This document shows, piece by piece, positions 35,468-47,300 of a stretch of 64,000 nucleotides of DNA (position 1 is its first letter; each line of letters opens with the position of its first letter). The notes beneath the pieces are model-generated. The model made no database searches and was not told the origin of the DNA. It was given only the letters and a program-made list of their open reading frames with translations. This DNA is from Mortierella sp. BCC40632 (taxonomy: Eukaryota > Mortierellomycota > Mortierellomycetes > Mortierellales > Mortierellaceae), in contig WAEK01000009.1 in assembly GCA_011634665.1 (NCBI GenBank), positions 372,001-436,000 of the forward strand, in the 5' to 3' direction. Made by a program: the position numbers and the translations under genes.

Positions 35468-36436
35468 GAGCCTGTGGGAACGGTTGAAAAAATGAGGAAG
35501 TTCTCTGCTGTCAGTTCAACGGGGGGTTTTTTTTGAGCAATAATATAAAAACAACTCCTTCAGAAACGTGCAAGCTTTGACCTTTTTTGCGGACCAAATT
35601 ACTCCAACCAGGTCTCAAAAGTTCACATTTGCGTGTTTATTGAAAGCCGCCTTTTATCGGAGGCTACCTGGAGTTTAGTGTATCTGAGGCCTTTACTCTT
35701 CTAGTAGGTGGTCCTGGGATTCTTGCTGGTATCTCAAGCCCAGTTCCATACTCCGAATGATCGAGACACGCATACCTCCCGAGTGCTTGCAATCCAGTAA
35801 GGTCAACGCTAAGCTTTCGTGAGTAACATTTTGTCAAGTTCCTTGAGCAACCTCGATGGACATCACTTTAGAGACTATCGTACTCTTTGAAGTCAATGTA
35901 AAAAAGCGAGAAAGAGGTTTATAGGCCCACCTACAGGCATGTCCGCACCTGAGACCATTTGCTGACAAAGCGGCGGTAGAAATAACGTCAATTGTGGTGT
36001 GTCCCCTAAAGATGCTGATGAGCTAGTAATGGTGAGGGCAGAGGTATGCTCTACATACTAGGGACTACACACAAGGCGGAAGAAGAACATGGACATGCAT
36101 ACGGAACCCACGTGGACTTTTGAGTGTAGGCTCAGGAGAATAGAGGCTGTGTCATCAGTCTTCAGTCCACGATAACGTTTTGCATCGTTGGACGAGTGGC
36201 AGGGGAACCCGAGTCTTCAAATGTTGTCGAAGGATGCTAGTAAAATAACAAACCCTCTTGTTCTCAAGCCGTGCGACGCCAATTCTTTCAGATAATCCTT
36301 CGACGCTCGATTGCAACTCTTGTGGTATCACTTTATTCGAGCGATTCCACAGTCGTCAGCTTGACGAGGAAACTCGGCAGCTTTTCTTTTCTTTTCTTTT
36401 TCGTATCCTTTCTACTTCTCATATAGGAAACCAACC
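35468..36436. other. Intergenic region with a short open frame on the minus strand
   Basis: No supported gene. On the minus strand 35664-35867 is open for 67 codons, including DLTGLQALGRYACLDHSEYG, with stops at both ends and no Met start. It could be a decayed exon. The rest shows no motif or repeat. Confidence 0.3.
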
Positions 36437-37154
36437 TCATCGTTGGCGAGTTTGGATTGTAAACCACTGCCATGTAGCATCCTTTTCGGGGGCCTCCAGA
36501 GTGAGCGGCAAACCAGCACCATTGGCTGCCCAGACAAAACGAGAGCCATAATAATCAATGTGGGAGATTTGAAATCCCTGATCGGCCTCCTTTTGGAGAC
36601 TGAAAGTAGAAGAAAGGGCGCCTGATTTGTCGAGAATAATCTGGTTGCCCTTAATAGCGAGGACTCCCTTGGACGGATATTGAACTTGAATAAAATACTC
36701 GGCATCTTTCTCGACACAATATCCATTGCCTTGAAGAGAGCAAGGTTCTCCAACTTTTGAAACAAAACACGCTACCAGACCAACGAGGCTCTTGTCCCCA
36801 TTTTTGCCTGCGATGAGATTGTCGCTCTCTTTTCCGAGGGAAACCAACGTATCAAGATCAAAACTCCTGAATGCGAACAGTTGACCTTCATTGAGCTTTA
36901 CTTCCGGGACACACTCCTCATAACCATGATCTATTAAATCATGAGACGGACGGACAATTAAGGAAAGGGTGTCTTTCAGAAAAACACATTTTTTTTATCT
37001 ACCCTCGGCCAATGAATGAGTGCCAGTAGCTGTCAACAAGGATCTTACTGAGATTGATAGGACTCAGTCTCGTCTGACGACAGAAAGGGCTGGCGGAGAC
37101 CATTGAGACTGCCATGGTAGCGATGGCTGTGAGAGAAAGTGAGATCCTGACCAT
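36437..37154 (-). CDS. Small secreted cysteine-containing protein (199 aa), function unknown
   Basis: Two exons, 37049-37154 and 36437-36930 (TGA), joined by a 118-nt intron (donor GTAAGA, acceptor AATAG) with phases agreeing. The start MVRISLSLTAIATMAVSMVSA is a typical signal peptide, with likely cleavage after VSA. The mature part contains FCRQTRLSP, GYEECVPEVKLNEGQLFAF, ACFVSKVGEPCSLQGNGYCV and a C-terminus rich in Trp/Tyr/Phe (IDYYGSRFVWAANG, WQWFTIQTRQR). It has five or more cysteines, possibly disulfide-bonded, and alternating hydrophobic positions that suggest a beta-rich fold. No catalytic motif or anchor is visible. A TATTTAA element lies about 100 bp upstream. Size and signal fit fungal small secreted proteins, including candidate effectors, but no role can be assigned. 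Confidence 0.78.
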
Positions 37155-37249
37155 GGTAAGGTGTAGTTGACGATCGGATTTGAGAAAGGGAACAGGGGGG
37201 GAGAGAAGGGAAGGAGAATAGTGTGAAAGATTATGGGTTAGTGCTGCCA

Positions 37250-37262
37250 GCCTTAAATACAC
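37250..37262 (-). promoter_or_regulatory. TATA-like element of the secreted-protein gene
   Basis: The minus strand reads GTATTTAAGG about 100 bp before the ATG at 37154, the usual distance for a TATA box. Confidence 0.4.
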
Positions 37263-38551
37263 TTCTTACCCTCGACTCTAAACCACATTCCCAGGCCGAG
37301 CCACTGGCCCAATCTATAGTTGATGTAACCCCAATGCGGGAGTACCGCGGGAGAAAAAAAAAAAAAAAAAAAAAAAGAGTCAATACCATTCAAAAAGTAA
37401 GAAGTCGATCGCCTCTGCAAGCTTTCTCCCGAGAACAGACTGTCTGTTATTTTATCAAACATTCTGAGTGCATCACTTCTTTACTAAGCTTTTGTATACA
37501 TTTGTCAATGGTTGAACCACATTGTCAAAAGATGCAAATGAGCCATTCATGCGACGACTCTTTATTCTCCTCAGAAAGCTTGGGCCTACTAAAGGTATCA
37601 TGCTCTTTAGACCTGTATTCCGTTCTTTTTTGTTTATTGTAATGGATCCCACTTGCATTAGACGGGCGAATTTGGATGCTCAGGGAACGCAAAGGGCGGT
37701 GGTGGTTCAGTTCTTCAGTTCAGAAAATTCATCTGCTTGTCGATCATTGATCCAACACACTCAAAGTAGTTGCTATCAACTCACTCCAATGGCATTGTCC
37801 GCTTAAAATTTGATAGGAATCGGAGTTTGCCATTTGACTCGACTACATGCTTACAGGTGGTCCCATTGTTGTTAGTTTGAAAAATCAACTCTAAGAACTT
37901 CTATTGTCAATTTGAAACCCACTCTCTAACCAGCCTTGTTTTTGGGAACAAAGCGAGTAGGATCAAGAGACATTGGAGCACGTTCGGTCTAGCTTTTCTT
38001 ATTACCAGAGAGTCCTCGATGTGGTTGCTGAGCTCGAATAAAATGCTTCATCTCCCTTTAGCTCAAATCCGCGGATGGAAGAGACTGGTGTCTAGACTTA
38101 TTCAGCGTGAATATGGAAAGGCCATTCAGTGAGAGACAGAGGAGAGAAAGTGTGTGCGAGAGAGAGGTGAACAGGTAAGATTCTTGAAAAAAAAAAAAAA
38201 CAGCCATGAATTTTTTTTCCCCCCCTGACCGATGTTTTTGCGCATTGCCCACCCCACGTTTTGGTTTTGGTACTTGGTAGGTGTCTCTCGATGCATATCT
38301 AAGAGAACAAAGCTCGACCTTATTGACTGTTAGCTCACGTCAGCACTTTCTTCTACAGATGGGTGGGACAAGAGCCAGAGTTTACAGACCAAGTCGAAAA
38401 GCCTTTCAATCCTCCTTATTGCTGTGGCCCTTATAGAAAATATATCACAGTATCTTTAGTAAGCCTCTTCCTTGAATGGATTCTCCAGTACTATCAGTAT
38501 GAAGAGCAGGTGCAATCCGGAAAACATGGGTTTACTCATAAACCTCACCCC

Positions 38552-38617
38552 TTTTTTTTTTTTTTTTTTTTTTTTAATCCTCTCGATACCAAAAAAAAAA
38601 AAAAAAAAAAAAAAAAA
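38552..38617. repeat. T24-spacer-A27 perfect homopolymer palindrome
   Basis: Twenty-four T bases, a 15-bp spacer, then twenty-seven A bases. The transcript or single strand could form a long A:T hairpin. Confidence 0.9.
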
Positions 38618-39142
38618 GATCACGAACTATTGCCTATATTCACGTTTCTTGGCGATCCCCAGGCTGAGCAGCTCATCCTCATCGTGAATCACTAAGACTA
38701 AGCATATTTTGACAGATTCGGTCCAAACAAAAGCGAGCATGCAAGATAATTCCCTCGAATCTAGTCGAACAATCACCATTGCTGTGGTTCCATCCGTAGG
38801 GTAGAGGGAATCTAAGAGTTCGAGTCGTATCTGTGAGTCTGACAGTTTACTTGAACTAAAAAAAATACCACTTGGAATTTACTAATACGAGTGTTCTATG
38901 GCAGTATTCTCTCCTCTCTTGGTAGAATTCTCTTCATGTCTAGGACTTGTTAGACCTGTCCACCGATGGCGAAGCATATTTAATAGGCATTCCGAGAGCC
39001 TATACAAACCCCACTGTATTCAATGGGAGCCTCAAAGGGTGTCAGGAACACCGACATCAGTTTTTATAGAGAAAACCGAGGAAAGATAGGAATGACGAAT
39101 TGAATAGAAAGAACCTCTGCAAAAAACTCGATAACGAGGCCT

Positions 39143-39144
<2 letters not shown>

Positions 39145-39177
<33 letters not shown>
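39145..39177. repeat. T33 homopolymer
   Basis: Thirty-three consecutive T bases in intergenic DNA. Confidence 0.95.
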
Positions 39178-39178
<1 letters not shown>

Positions 39179-40256
39179 GAGATCCAAACTCATCTCTCCC
39201 AACCCTTTCTCAATCTATCCGTTAAACAAAATCACTGACTAAGGTATGCTCATTCAGCATTCAGTAGCTATAACTGTGGAAAGTCGTAGTGACGACTCTA
39301 GGTCTTCAAAATCCAAAATCATGTCAACTGTATAGTAAGCACATCAAAGAGATAGAAGTCTCAATCTCTCTTGGGAATCCAGCTTTACCCCTTGCACAAC
39401 CCTCTCCACAAAAATACTGGCTACTGATCAGGGTAGCTATGAAGGTGATAACCAACGGAAAGTTTGTATCCCATAAACCTAGAACAAAAGCAAAGATGGA
39501 TCGGCTGGAAATCCAGACTCTGTGGACGAAATACTTTGGTAAACAATGAATGCAAGAGGTTGCCGCTAACCAACATGTGATTCATAATCTTGCTAGAAAG
39601 GGTGGTCGAGTCCTGCAGAGTAAAGGGCCATCGCCTGGTCGGGTGTAAAAGAGAGGTGCTTGGTAGAAAGAAAGGTAGAGAGCCAAAGAAATGGACGGGA
39701 TATCATCCACAACTGTGGACACTGTCGCTGCTTGACATGATGAGACTTGAATAGGCTCAAGTAGAGCGTGAATAAAAGGATTGTGAGGAGGTGCAACACG
39801 TTTCCAGAAGGATATTTTCTCAGCACTATTAGACAGGGGGGAGGGGGTTTAAGAGTTTTCCATATATTTTTTAATTTTTTTTTCTGGCTTGAACGAGAGC
39901 GCAAACTAGGATGAGTCTATGGGTGGGGAATAGCGTCCACGATTTGCGGACCAAAACCCAAGTGGTCAAGGAAGAGGAGATAAAAGAGTAGGAGATAATC
40001 AAACGAGTGAAGGAGCGAGGAGGTAGGATACGAGTAGTGCAATAGAAAACGATCCAATAAGCAAAAATACAAGAACACTAGACAAAGAAAACAATGACAG
40101 ATGAAGTGGTATACAGAGATAGGATGAAGTTTGGATGGGAATAAATAAATAATAAAAGAAAGAAAAAAAGAACACAAAAAGTAACTCTGCTGTGGCGGAT
40201 GTTGTCTTCCTCCATTTGGCAAAGCGGATATATAATCGAGCTTCCGTCACCACTCT

Positions 40257-43200
40257 TTAGCTAGTGCTGGCATAGATAGCCATTGGCGCCGTGGGTGCGG
40301 CCGACACATGCCACAGCTTGTGGTGACCACTGCTCATATTGTTCTCCAACAGACCACCGACCATCGACGCCGGCGTTGACATTCCGAGACCCACAGTATA
40401 GCACGGAGCGGTTGTGTACGAGGAACCAGCACTCGAAGAGCCCGCCACAAGAAGACCATGGTTACTTTCGTCCTCTTCACTTTCATGCTGTTGCTTTGAA
40501 TGCATTTCCTGGTCCATCATGGTCTCAGTCTCGGAGACATCTTCGTTCGAGTACATAAACTGGTTCAGTTCTCCCTCTGGTCTTGGCTGTTGCTGCTGAG
40601 ATGCAAATGCGCTAGCTTCAGTTCCAGCACCCGAGCCAACTACAGGCCATTGGTAGCACATACGTTCATCCCGCACAGGCGATGCGAGAGAGAGCGACTG
40701 GAATCCACACTCACTTGTGGGGGTCGTCGCCATTTGAGGAGAAAGCTGAGATGGCGACATGGGCTGCTGCTGATCACCCGACAACTGCAGATGCTGAGGC
40801 ATACCAAGTCGGTTCCTCAGGACGTGGCATCGGTTCTCAAGAATGTTGAGAAAGTTGAACATCTGATTCGGTCGCATATGCTCAACCAACACTTGGAATC
40901 GCATATCGTCAAAGATGAGAGACTTTTGGCCGTTGCCATTTCCATTCCCTGATCCACCATTGTTGTTATTGGCAGCAGCAGCAGTGGCGTTTCCTTGGGT
41001 ATCAAGGCCTGTGGCTTCCTGCGAAGTCGCCAACTCAACAGAGCCCGAGGTTGGTGGAGGCGTCATGTTTTCCATGGCTGTTGGAGGAAGGTTGTATGGA
41101 ACCATTGGGCCTGTGGTAAGGGGTGAGATGGCCGTGGCCGTGGCCATTGGGGAGCAAAGAGTGCTTGTTGGCGAGAAAGGTCCTCCTTCACAGATCAGCA
41201 GTGGAGATTCCCCTGAGACGGCTTGGAGTTCCTCTGGTAGGTAGGTAGCCGCACCAGCTGCAGCACCATACGCGGTCGTTGATTCCGAGTGGCCCATCAT
41301 CATGGACTGCGAGAGCGAATCGTTGACAGCGTGGAAGGGAGGCCACTCTGCAGAAGCAGATGACACTTGGTGATGGTGCTGGAGTTGGTGAGACTGCTGG
41401 TGATTTCCCATGACGGAGCCCATGGCGGCAGTCATTCCCACGTTCATGTTCATGCCCATGTAGGATTTCGACGACTGCTCAGCTTGGATTGGCCCTGTGA
41501 AGGATCTTGTTTGGCGATGGCGAGACGAAGCCGAAGAAGTTGGAATCTTTTGGCCCTTGCCATTGCCACTACTGCTGCTTCGCTTCACTCGAGGAGGAGC
41601 CTCGATCTTGACCACCGTCGAGGTCGTCGAAGTGGTTGGTACTTGTTGCTGCTGACTATTCGAGTCTTGTTGGCTATCATCGGCCTGCGATTCTTGAGGA
41701 GTCGTAGAGGCAGTCTCTGCAACTTGTGCCTGGTCCTCTTGTGGATCTTGACCACTTGGTGGTGGGGTCGTGCTTGACTGACTTCCATCCATAACAACTT
41801 CGCTATCTTCAGACTTGACACTCTCAGGTCGGGGAGAGAGGACGGGAGACGAGGAGGTAGGAGGTGAAGCAGAACCCTTCTTTTGGTTGGCAGAGGTCGT
41901 CGACGATGAAGAGGAGGTAGAAGAGCCTGAAGAAGCCGAGCCCGCATTAGGTGGGGTCAATGTGTATGGAGATGAGGCCTCACGCTGCTGGCTTTGGCTA
42001 TGGGATGGTTTGTGGCGGATGTGAAGCGGGCGATGGCCGTTGTACTGCTTATAATAAAGGCCACAGGCATTGCACAGCGAGTGCTTTCGGTCCAATGTAC
42101 GACGCCAGAGAGGCGTCTGTGTAACCTTGCAATTGAAACACTCGAGAGCTCGAGGTGGCCGGGTGCTGGCCTTCTTTGCCTTGGGCGTCTTGGTTGTGGC
42201 CGATTTTGGCAGAGTTGCAGCCAGGGTCCAAGTCTGGGAACCGTTGACAGCATTGTTGGAGGCATTGTTCATGCCATGGTGGCTGCCGTTGGGAGCAAAG
42301 TGAGCCATGCCGTTGTCGTTCATGTCTGGGCTACAGGAGGAGCCTGTGGCAATGGCAAGCGAAAGTGGGTTGTCGTCTGATGGATGGAATCCATCGGTGA
42401 GCATGTGGCTATGGCCTGCTGCAGTCATGCTGTCCATCAAGACATATTCACCAAAGGGGTCTTCATCGCTCATCGTTGTAGAGTATTGTGGCTGGAGCTG
42501 GAGGTGAGAACCGGCCCCTGGCTGCTGGAACTGGGCCTGGAGAAGCATCTGTGGGTGGGGGTACTGCTGCTGTGGATGGGGGTGGTGAGGAAGGTGCTGC
42601 TGGTGCAGGTGCATCTGTGGGTGAGCGTGGTGCATCTGCTGCATCTGACTCTGGGGGTGGGATGAGGATGGCTGTGGTTGTTGTGGTTGCAGAGGCGAGG
42701 CAGATCCTGACAACGGTTGCTGGGGATGAGATTGGATAGCAGCTTTCGATTGCTCCCATGAGCCGGGGGCGGAATCAAACCCTGAGGCGCCTGAAGAGGA
42801 CGCGACAATGGAGGTGAGGAGCTTTTGCTGCTGCTGGTGGTGATGCTGAGAGGCAGATGGAGGGAAGGACGAGTGGTGCTGGGGTGGAAGCTGCTGAAGA
42901 GATCCGAGCTGGCGGCCGCCTATTTAAAAGAGATCAGTTGGGATGGTGTTTGGGTTAGTCCATTTTTTCCGGGGAAAAAGTTAGGGACATTCATGCCACG
43001 ACCAAGGCCAGAAAGGACCCATGGACCCTTGACCAAGAGTGTGCATCACCACAGGACAACCACAACATGCCATGACCCCAGGAGACAAAAAGGCCCTTTC
43101 AAAAGAGAGAAAGAAAAGGTGAAAGAGAGATAGAAAGAGAGTAGGAAAGAGAGAGAAAGAAATAGAGAGAAAAGGGAGGGGAAGAGGTATCCTGGCAAGG

Positions 43201-45028
43201 GTGGCCGGAATATGGTACTTTGGGTTGCAGAGACAGCTCTTTCTGACTCTCTTTCTATATCTCTCTGTAGACGAGCTGGCGCCCTGAATCTTCGTTAGGC
43301 CATTATCCTGGATGGATGAAGGCCTATAGCTGGTGGTGAATGGAGAATGGAAAGAGGTCTGATAGGCGGGATGAAAGGGAAAAAAGTAGCTATGGTGCCA
43401 TGAGGACAACACAGGCAAGAGTGAGGAGAGAAGGGGGTGGGCCCAGAAAGGAGGAAAGAAAAAAAATGAAAAGAAAAAGGGAAGGCAGGAAAGAGAAGGG
43501 GCTCCATGTCATGGCACGTCCATGAGGAGCCAGACGCGTAGCAGCAACTGCAGCGGGCAGCAGACGACCATCAGTTCAAAAAGAACGCGACCCAGCTATT
43601 CAGCATGTGGGTCGAACGCGAGTTGTACGCAAGATGGAGTCAGCTATCCCACCCCATCGGAACGCCTTGCAGTCATGGCCTTATTATGCCTTTCTGGCCA
43701 TGGCCCAATGACAGTTCAGGTCCACAGGAGAGGAGGAGGAAGGATGCTGAGCGAGGGGGTGGAGCAAGGAGGGACGATGCAAAAGAGAAAGAGAAAGAGA
43801 GAGAAAGGGAAGAGAGAGAAAGGGAAAGAGAAAGAAAGAAAGAGAGAGACGGGCATTGGGGGGAAAACAAACTCTCTGATACGATTCAACACTCACTCCT
43901 AACAACAGCAGGATGCACGAAAGAGGGACGGGGAGAGAATGAAAGAAAGATGCGCAGGTTGTCTGGGTAGAAGAACAAATGGCTGCTGTAATATGCTACA
44001 GCAGCTGGACAAAACAGGAAGGATGCGCACCAGGAGAACAAGCAAGGCTGGACTCACCACCCACAGTGTTGGAGCACAGGTAGGGATGAGCCAAGGAGGA
44101 GGAGGACAGGGCCTCGTCCTGACGGTGTTGGATCAAAGGGATACATTGAGAGGAGGACAAAATGCAGGAATGCCGGAAGAATAGTCAAGACAATGATGGG
44201 GCAAGAATCGTCGCAGATGGGTTAAAGACATCAAGTCGAGGAATATGGGTAGAGAAGGCAGTAATCATGAAGGAGAACAAAGATGAGGAGATACGGGATC
44301 CGTACAAGTGGAAAAAGAGCAGGTCAAAGGGAACAAGGAGGAAAGAGGACGGAAATCCCAGCAGTGTAGGCAACAGGGAGTAGGAAAACCTGAGGGCAGA
44401 AGAGGAGGAGGAGGAGGAGAGGAGGAGAGGAGAGGAGGAGGAGGAGCAGGAAGAGGAGGAGAGAAGATAACGCGAAGGATAGTACGCATGGTGCAGTCCA
44501 TGCTATCTAGTGTGATCCCTTCTGTGTGTCCAGCCAGCCTGTTTGCCGGCGCGTTCTGGACCCCATCTCGGCACGCCCTGGACAGGTCCGGTGTGTCCAA
44601 GCTGCGATGCGAGCGCGCGTATGCAGGCCGCGGAAGATCACCATCCACTCAGGTCTCTTCTCCTTCTGTCTCTCTGTCTCTCTGTCTCTCTCTCTTTCCA
44701 TCGTCCTAGCACCTCTACTGCTACTGTGTGCTTTTTCCTTTGTCGGTTTATTGCTGCGATAGTCAGCAAAAGAGGAAGCCAGAGCAGCAGCATGATGTTC
44801 CAGGGAGAGAATGTATGCAGAAGGTCCACAAGGATGATTGTCCAAGTAAGGTTCACAGCCAACACTTGGATGACAGTTGTTGTGGGGATGGAAGGAGAGG
44901 GGGTGAAAGTGTCAGCTGCACCATGACACCAAAGAACATGGGCAAGTAGGCAACAGGGGGAGACGGCGGGAAAAAAAAAAAGTGTGTGTAGTGCTGGAAG
45001 GGAGTGTGGGGGAGAAAGGGAGCTCAAT

Positions 45029-45072
<44 letters not shown>

Positions 45073-46558
45073 AAAAAAAAAAAAAAAAAAAAAGGAACGA
45101 GAGTGTAACGAACAGCGTGTCTTTCTCTTAGCCGCGCCTCACCGTCCACCGCCCATTGGGTGGCCTGGGTGTTGACGCGCGAAAGAGACAAAAAAGAAAA
45201 GAAAGAAAAGGGACAACATACATGAATGGTACGAGAAGGATTCCCGTCAACAGCACCGAGTTCACGGACACGCCCTGCACTGGTCGATGACGACCGCAGG
45301 GGAACACGCAAGGACTCGCTTTTGCATGTGGGCCAGTCAGCGTGCCCTGTCCTTTCCTCGTTTTTTTCACCTTTTGTTCTCCCACCAGGCCCGACCCGAG
45401 CCCGCGCAACGCAGGCCATTCGCCCATCCCCTTCCCCCTCGATTTACGCCTCCAACATGCCTTCTCTCTCTCTCTCCCACACACTCTCTTTTTCGCTTCA
45501 GCACGCTAAAAAAAGGCTCAACAGCACTGTGCGTCTGGAGAGAGACAGAGGGCCCTCGATCGCCTGCAGCCCTTGTGCGAGTATCGTGGAGGAATGGCCA
45601 AGCAGGGGAGGAAGGAGGGAAAAAGAGAAGGATGAGGGGAGGCGGCAAGCAAACGAGCGAACAAGCGAGTGGGGGGATGCATGAGCAGACCAACCGCGGC
45701 TCACAACCTTACAAAAAGGACACGGACATGGACACGGACACGAACACGGACGCGCTCTGTTCAGTCCGTCACCCTTTCTCTCACCCCACCAGACCCAAGA
45801 ACGAAAAAGGGAGGGGAGAGAGAGAAAAAAAAAGACAGTAACACAAGAAAACCAAAACAGCAACAAATCCTTCGTCGCGTCCCCAATGGCATCCGTCGCA
45901 CACGCAGTTACAGACAAGGACGAGGAGCCAGTCTTTCTCTTTCTCTCTCTCTCTCTTCTTCTTCTTCTTCTTCTTTGTTCGCACACAAACACAAAAGGAA
46001 AGAGGATATATATATATATACAAAAAAAATGCCCTTGTTTTTCTTACCTGGAAGGTAGCCATTGCCATGCGCATGATGATCCTTGAGACCGGCGTGCTCG
46101 GCCGCGACCATTTCGCGCGTAGCCATGGATTGGATGAGCAGGTTGCGCGACTGCGGGAGCATCTGGTGTGGGATCAACTGCTCGGTACCAAGTTCGAACC
46201 CGAACCCGGGAGTGGCCTCTGCTCCGCCAAAGTGACGCGCTGTCCAGGCAGCAGCCATTGTGGGATCAAAGACATCGAGTTTGGCAGCGGGTGGTGGTGG
46301 TGAGGTAGCGGGAGAGATTGTCGAGATCATGGTCGAGGTGACAGGTGTGGAGTGTGCAGGTGTGGGAGAGGCCGAGGAACTGATGGGACTAAGGGCAACC
46401 GAGGCAGCGGGCGAAGGGCCTTGAGCCCGTGGCTGCGATGAATGTGGCTGTGACTGGGACGGTTGTGGCAAATTGGCGTGGGGATTCACGAGGTGGATCG
46501 ATGCGCTGTGCAGTGGGGCATCGAACGCAGATCCGACTAGCATTTGTGGGGCATCCAT
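40257..46558 (-). CDS. GATA-type zinc finger transcription factor (1057 aa)
   Basis: Two minus-strand exons, 46048-46558 and 40257-42919 (TAG), both phase 1 at the junction (donor GTAAGA, acceptor AAATAG), give [15 protein letters not shown] through GNGYLPG to [16 protein letters not shown] single GATA finger, C-x2-C-x18-C-x2-C, occupies residues 431-456 ([17 protein letters not shown], then [20 protein letters not shown]) followed by a basic RHKPS stretch. The rest is Gln/His/Ser/Pro-rich; a conserved-looking segment at about 838-880 ([28 protein letters not shown]) may form a helical interaction motif. GATA factors bind WGATAR-type sites; fungal members act in nitrogen, iron, light or developmental control, and this finger does not decide which. 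The distal N-terminal exon is the least certain part. If wrong, the gene begins near 42919 or has intermediate exons in the 3.1-kb intron. Confidence 0.85.
42920..46047 (-). other. Putative 3.1-kb intron of the GATA gene
   Basis: This interval separates two Gln/Ser/Pro-rich coding blocks on the same strand with compatible phase. It holds GA-rich stretches (43100-43180, 43780-43850, 44400-44470), a CAA repeat with A tract (45028-45093) and no clear coding exon. Short open frames at 43500-43700 and 44500-44950 on the plus strand lack family motifs. An independent small gene or non-coding RNA inside it cannot be excluded. Confidence 0.5.
45028..45093. repeat. (CAA)n followed by an A tract
   Basis: About 44 bp of CAA units pass directly into about 22 A bases. 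Confidence 0.9.
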
Positions 46559-46722
46559 CGGGGGGAAGGGAAGGAGAAGCCGGGTTGACGGGTCTCGCTG
46601 TCGCGGGAGTCCTTTGTGGGTGTGCCTGGGAGGGTAAAGGAAAGAGTGCCTGTTGGGTAGGCAAGATGGAGGAGAGATAGAGAGAGAGAGAGAAAAAAGA
46701 GAGAGATGGAGGAGATAGATAT

Positions 46723-46725
<3 letters not shown>

Positions 46726-46790
<65 letters not shown>
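46726..46790. repeat. (AT)n microsatellite, about 65 bp
   Basis: Uninterrupted AT dinucleotides flanked by GA-rich sequence. It is self-complementary and able to form a cruciform. Confidence 0.95.
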
Positions 46791-46800
<10 letters not shown>

Positions 46801-47040
46801 GGGCCGCAAAAGCGAGCTGGTGGGCGATCCGATCAAGATTGCGTCTCATCTTTGATGAGAGGAGCAAAAAAAGATCGATTTATGCGGAGCAGTCAAGAGT
46901 CAAAGATGGAGATCGAGAATGAAATGAAGAGTTGATGTGTGTCTGTGTTTGGGGGAGAGAGAAGGAGAGGAGAGAGAGGAGAGAAAGGAGAGAAGATAGA
47001 AGAGAAGAGAAGAGAGAAGATAGAAGAGAAGAGAAGAGAG

Positions 47041-47041
47041 A

Positions 47042-47126
<85 letters not shown>
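47041..47126. repeat. (GA)n microsatellite
   Basis: Long GA dinucleotide run with a short CAGACAGACA interruption, upstream of the GATA gene. Confidence 0.9.
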
Positions 47127-47129
<3 letters not shown>

Positions 47130-47300
47130 AACGCGTCTCCCGTGCCAGGAAAAAAAAAAAAAAAAGCCCTGTCTTGCTCTTTTGGCAGTCTCTCTCTGTC
47201 TCTCAGGGACAGATCGGTCCATTGGCCCATCCGCCTCGCCCACTCTTTTCCTCATCTCGCCTCTTTCTCTTTTTAGAACCACCAGATTGGATCTACCATG

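Larger units (their letters stand above)
37263..40256. other. Intergenic region with paired A/T homopolymers, no supported gene
   Basis: About 3 kb containing A24 or so at 37353-37376, T24 at 38552-38575 facing A27 at 38591-38617, and T33 at 39145-39177. Short plus-strand frames at 38363-38560 (start MGQEPEFTDQVEKPFNPPYC) and 39289-39549 (86 aa) are open but show no family motif, splice context or leader. They may be decayed mobile-element fragments. Confidence 0.4.
46559..47300 (-). promoter_or_regulatory. Promoter/leader region of the GATA gene with AT and GA repeats
   Basis: Upstream of the minus-strand ATG at 46558. On the coding strand this region is CT-rich, like the leader of the Zn2Cys6 gene. 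It contains an AT repeat (46726-46790) and a long GA repeat on the plus strand (about 47041-47126). The transcription start is not visible. Confidence 0.45.

Noticed and set aside
45908..46867. Single 319-codon frame on the minus strand running through the AT repeat
   Set aside because: Only the middle part is the GATA gene's first exon. The upstream part is AT-repeat translation and the downstream part is read-through into the intron after GTAAGA.
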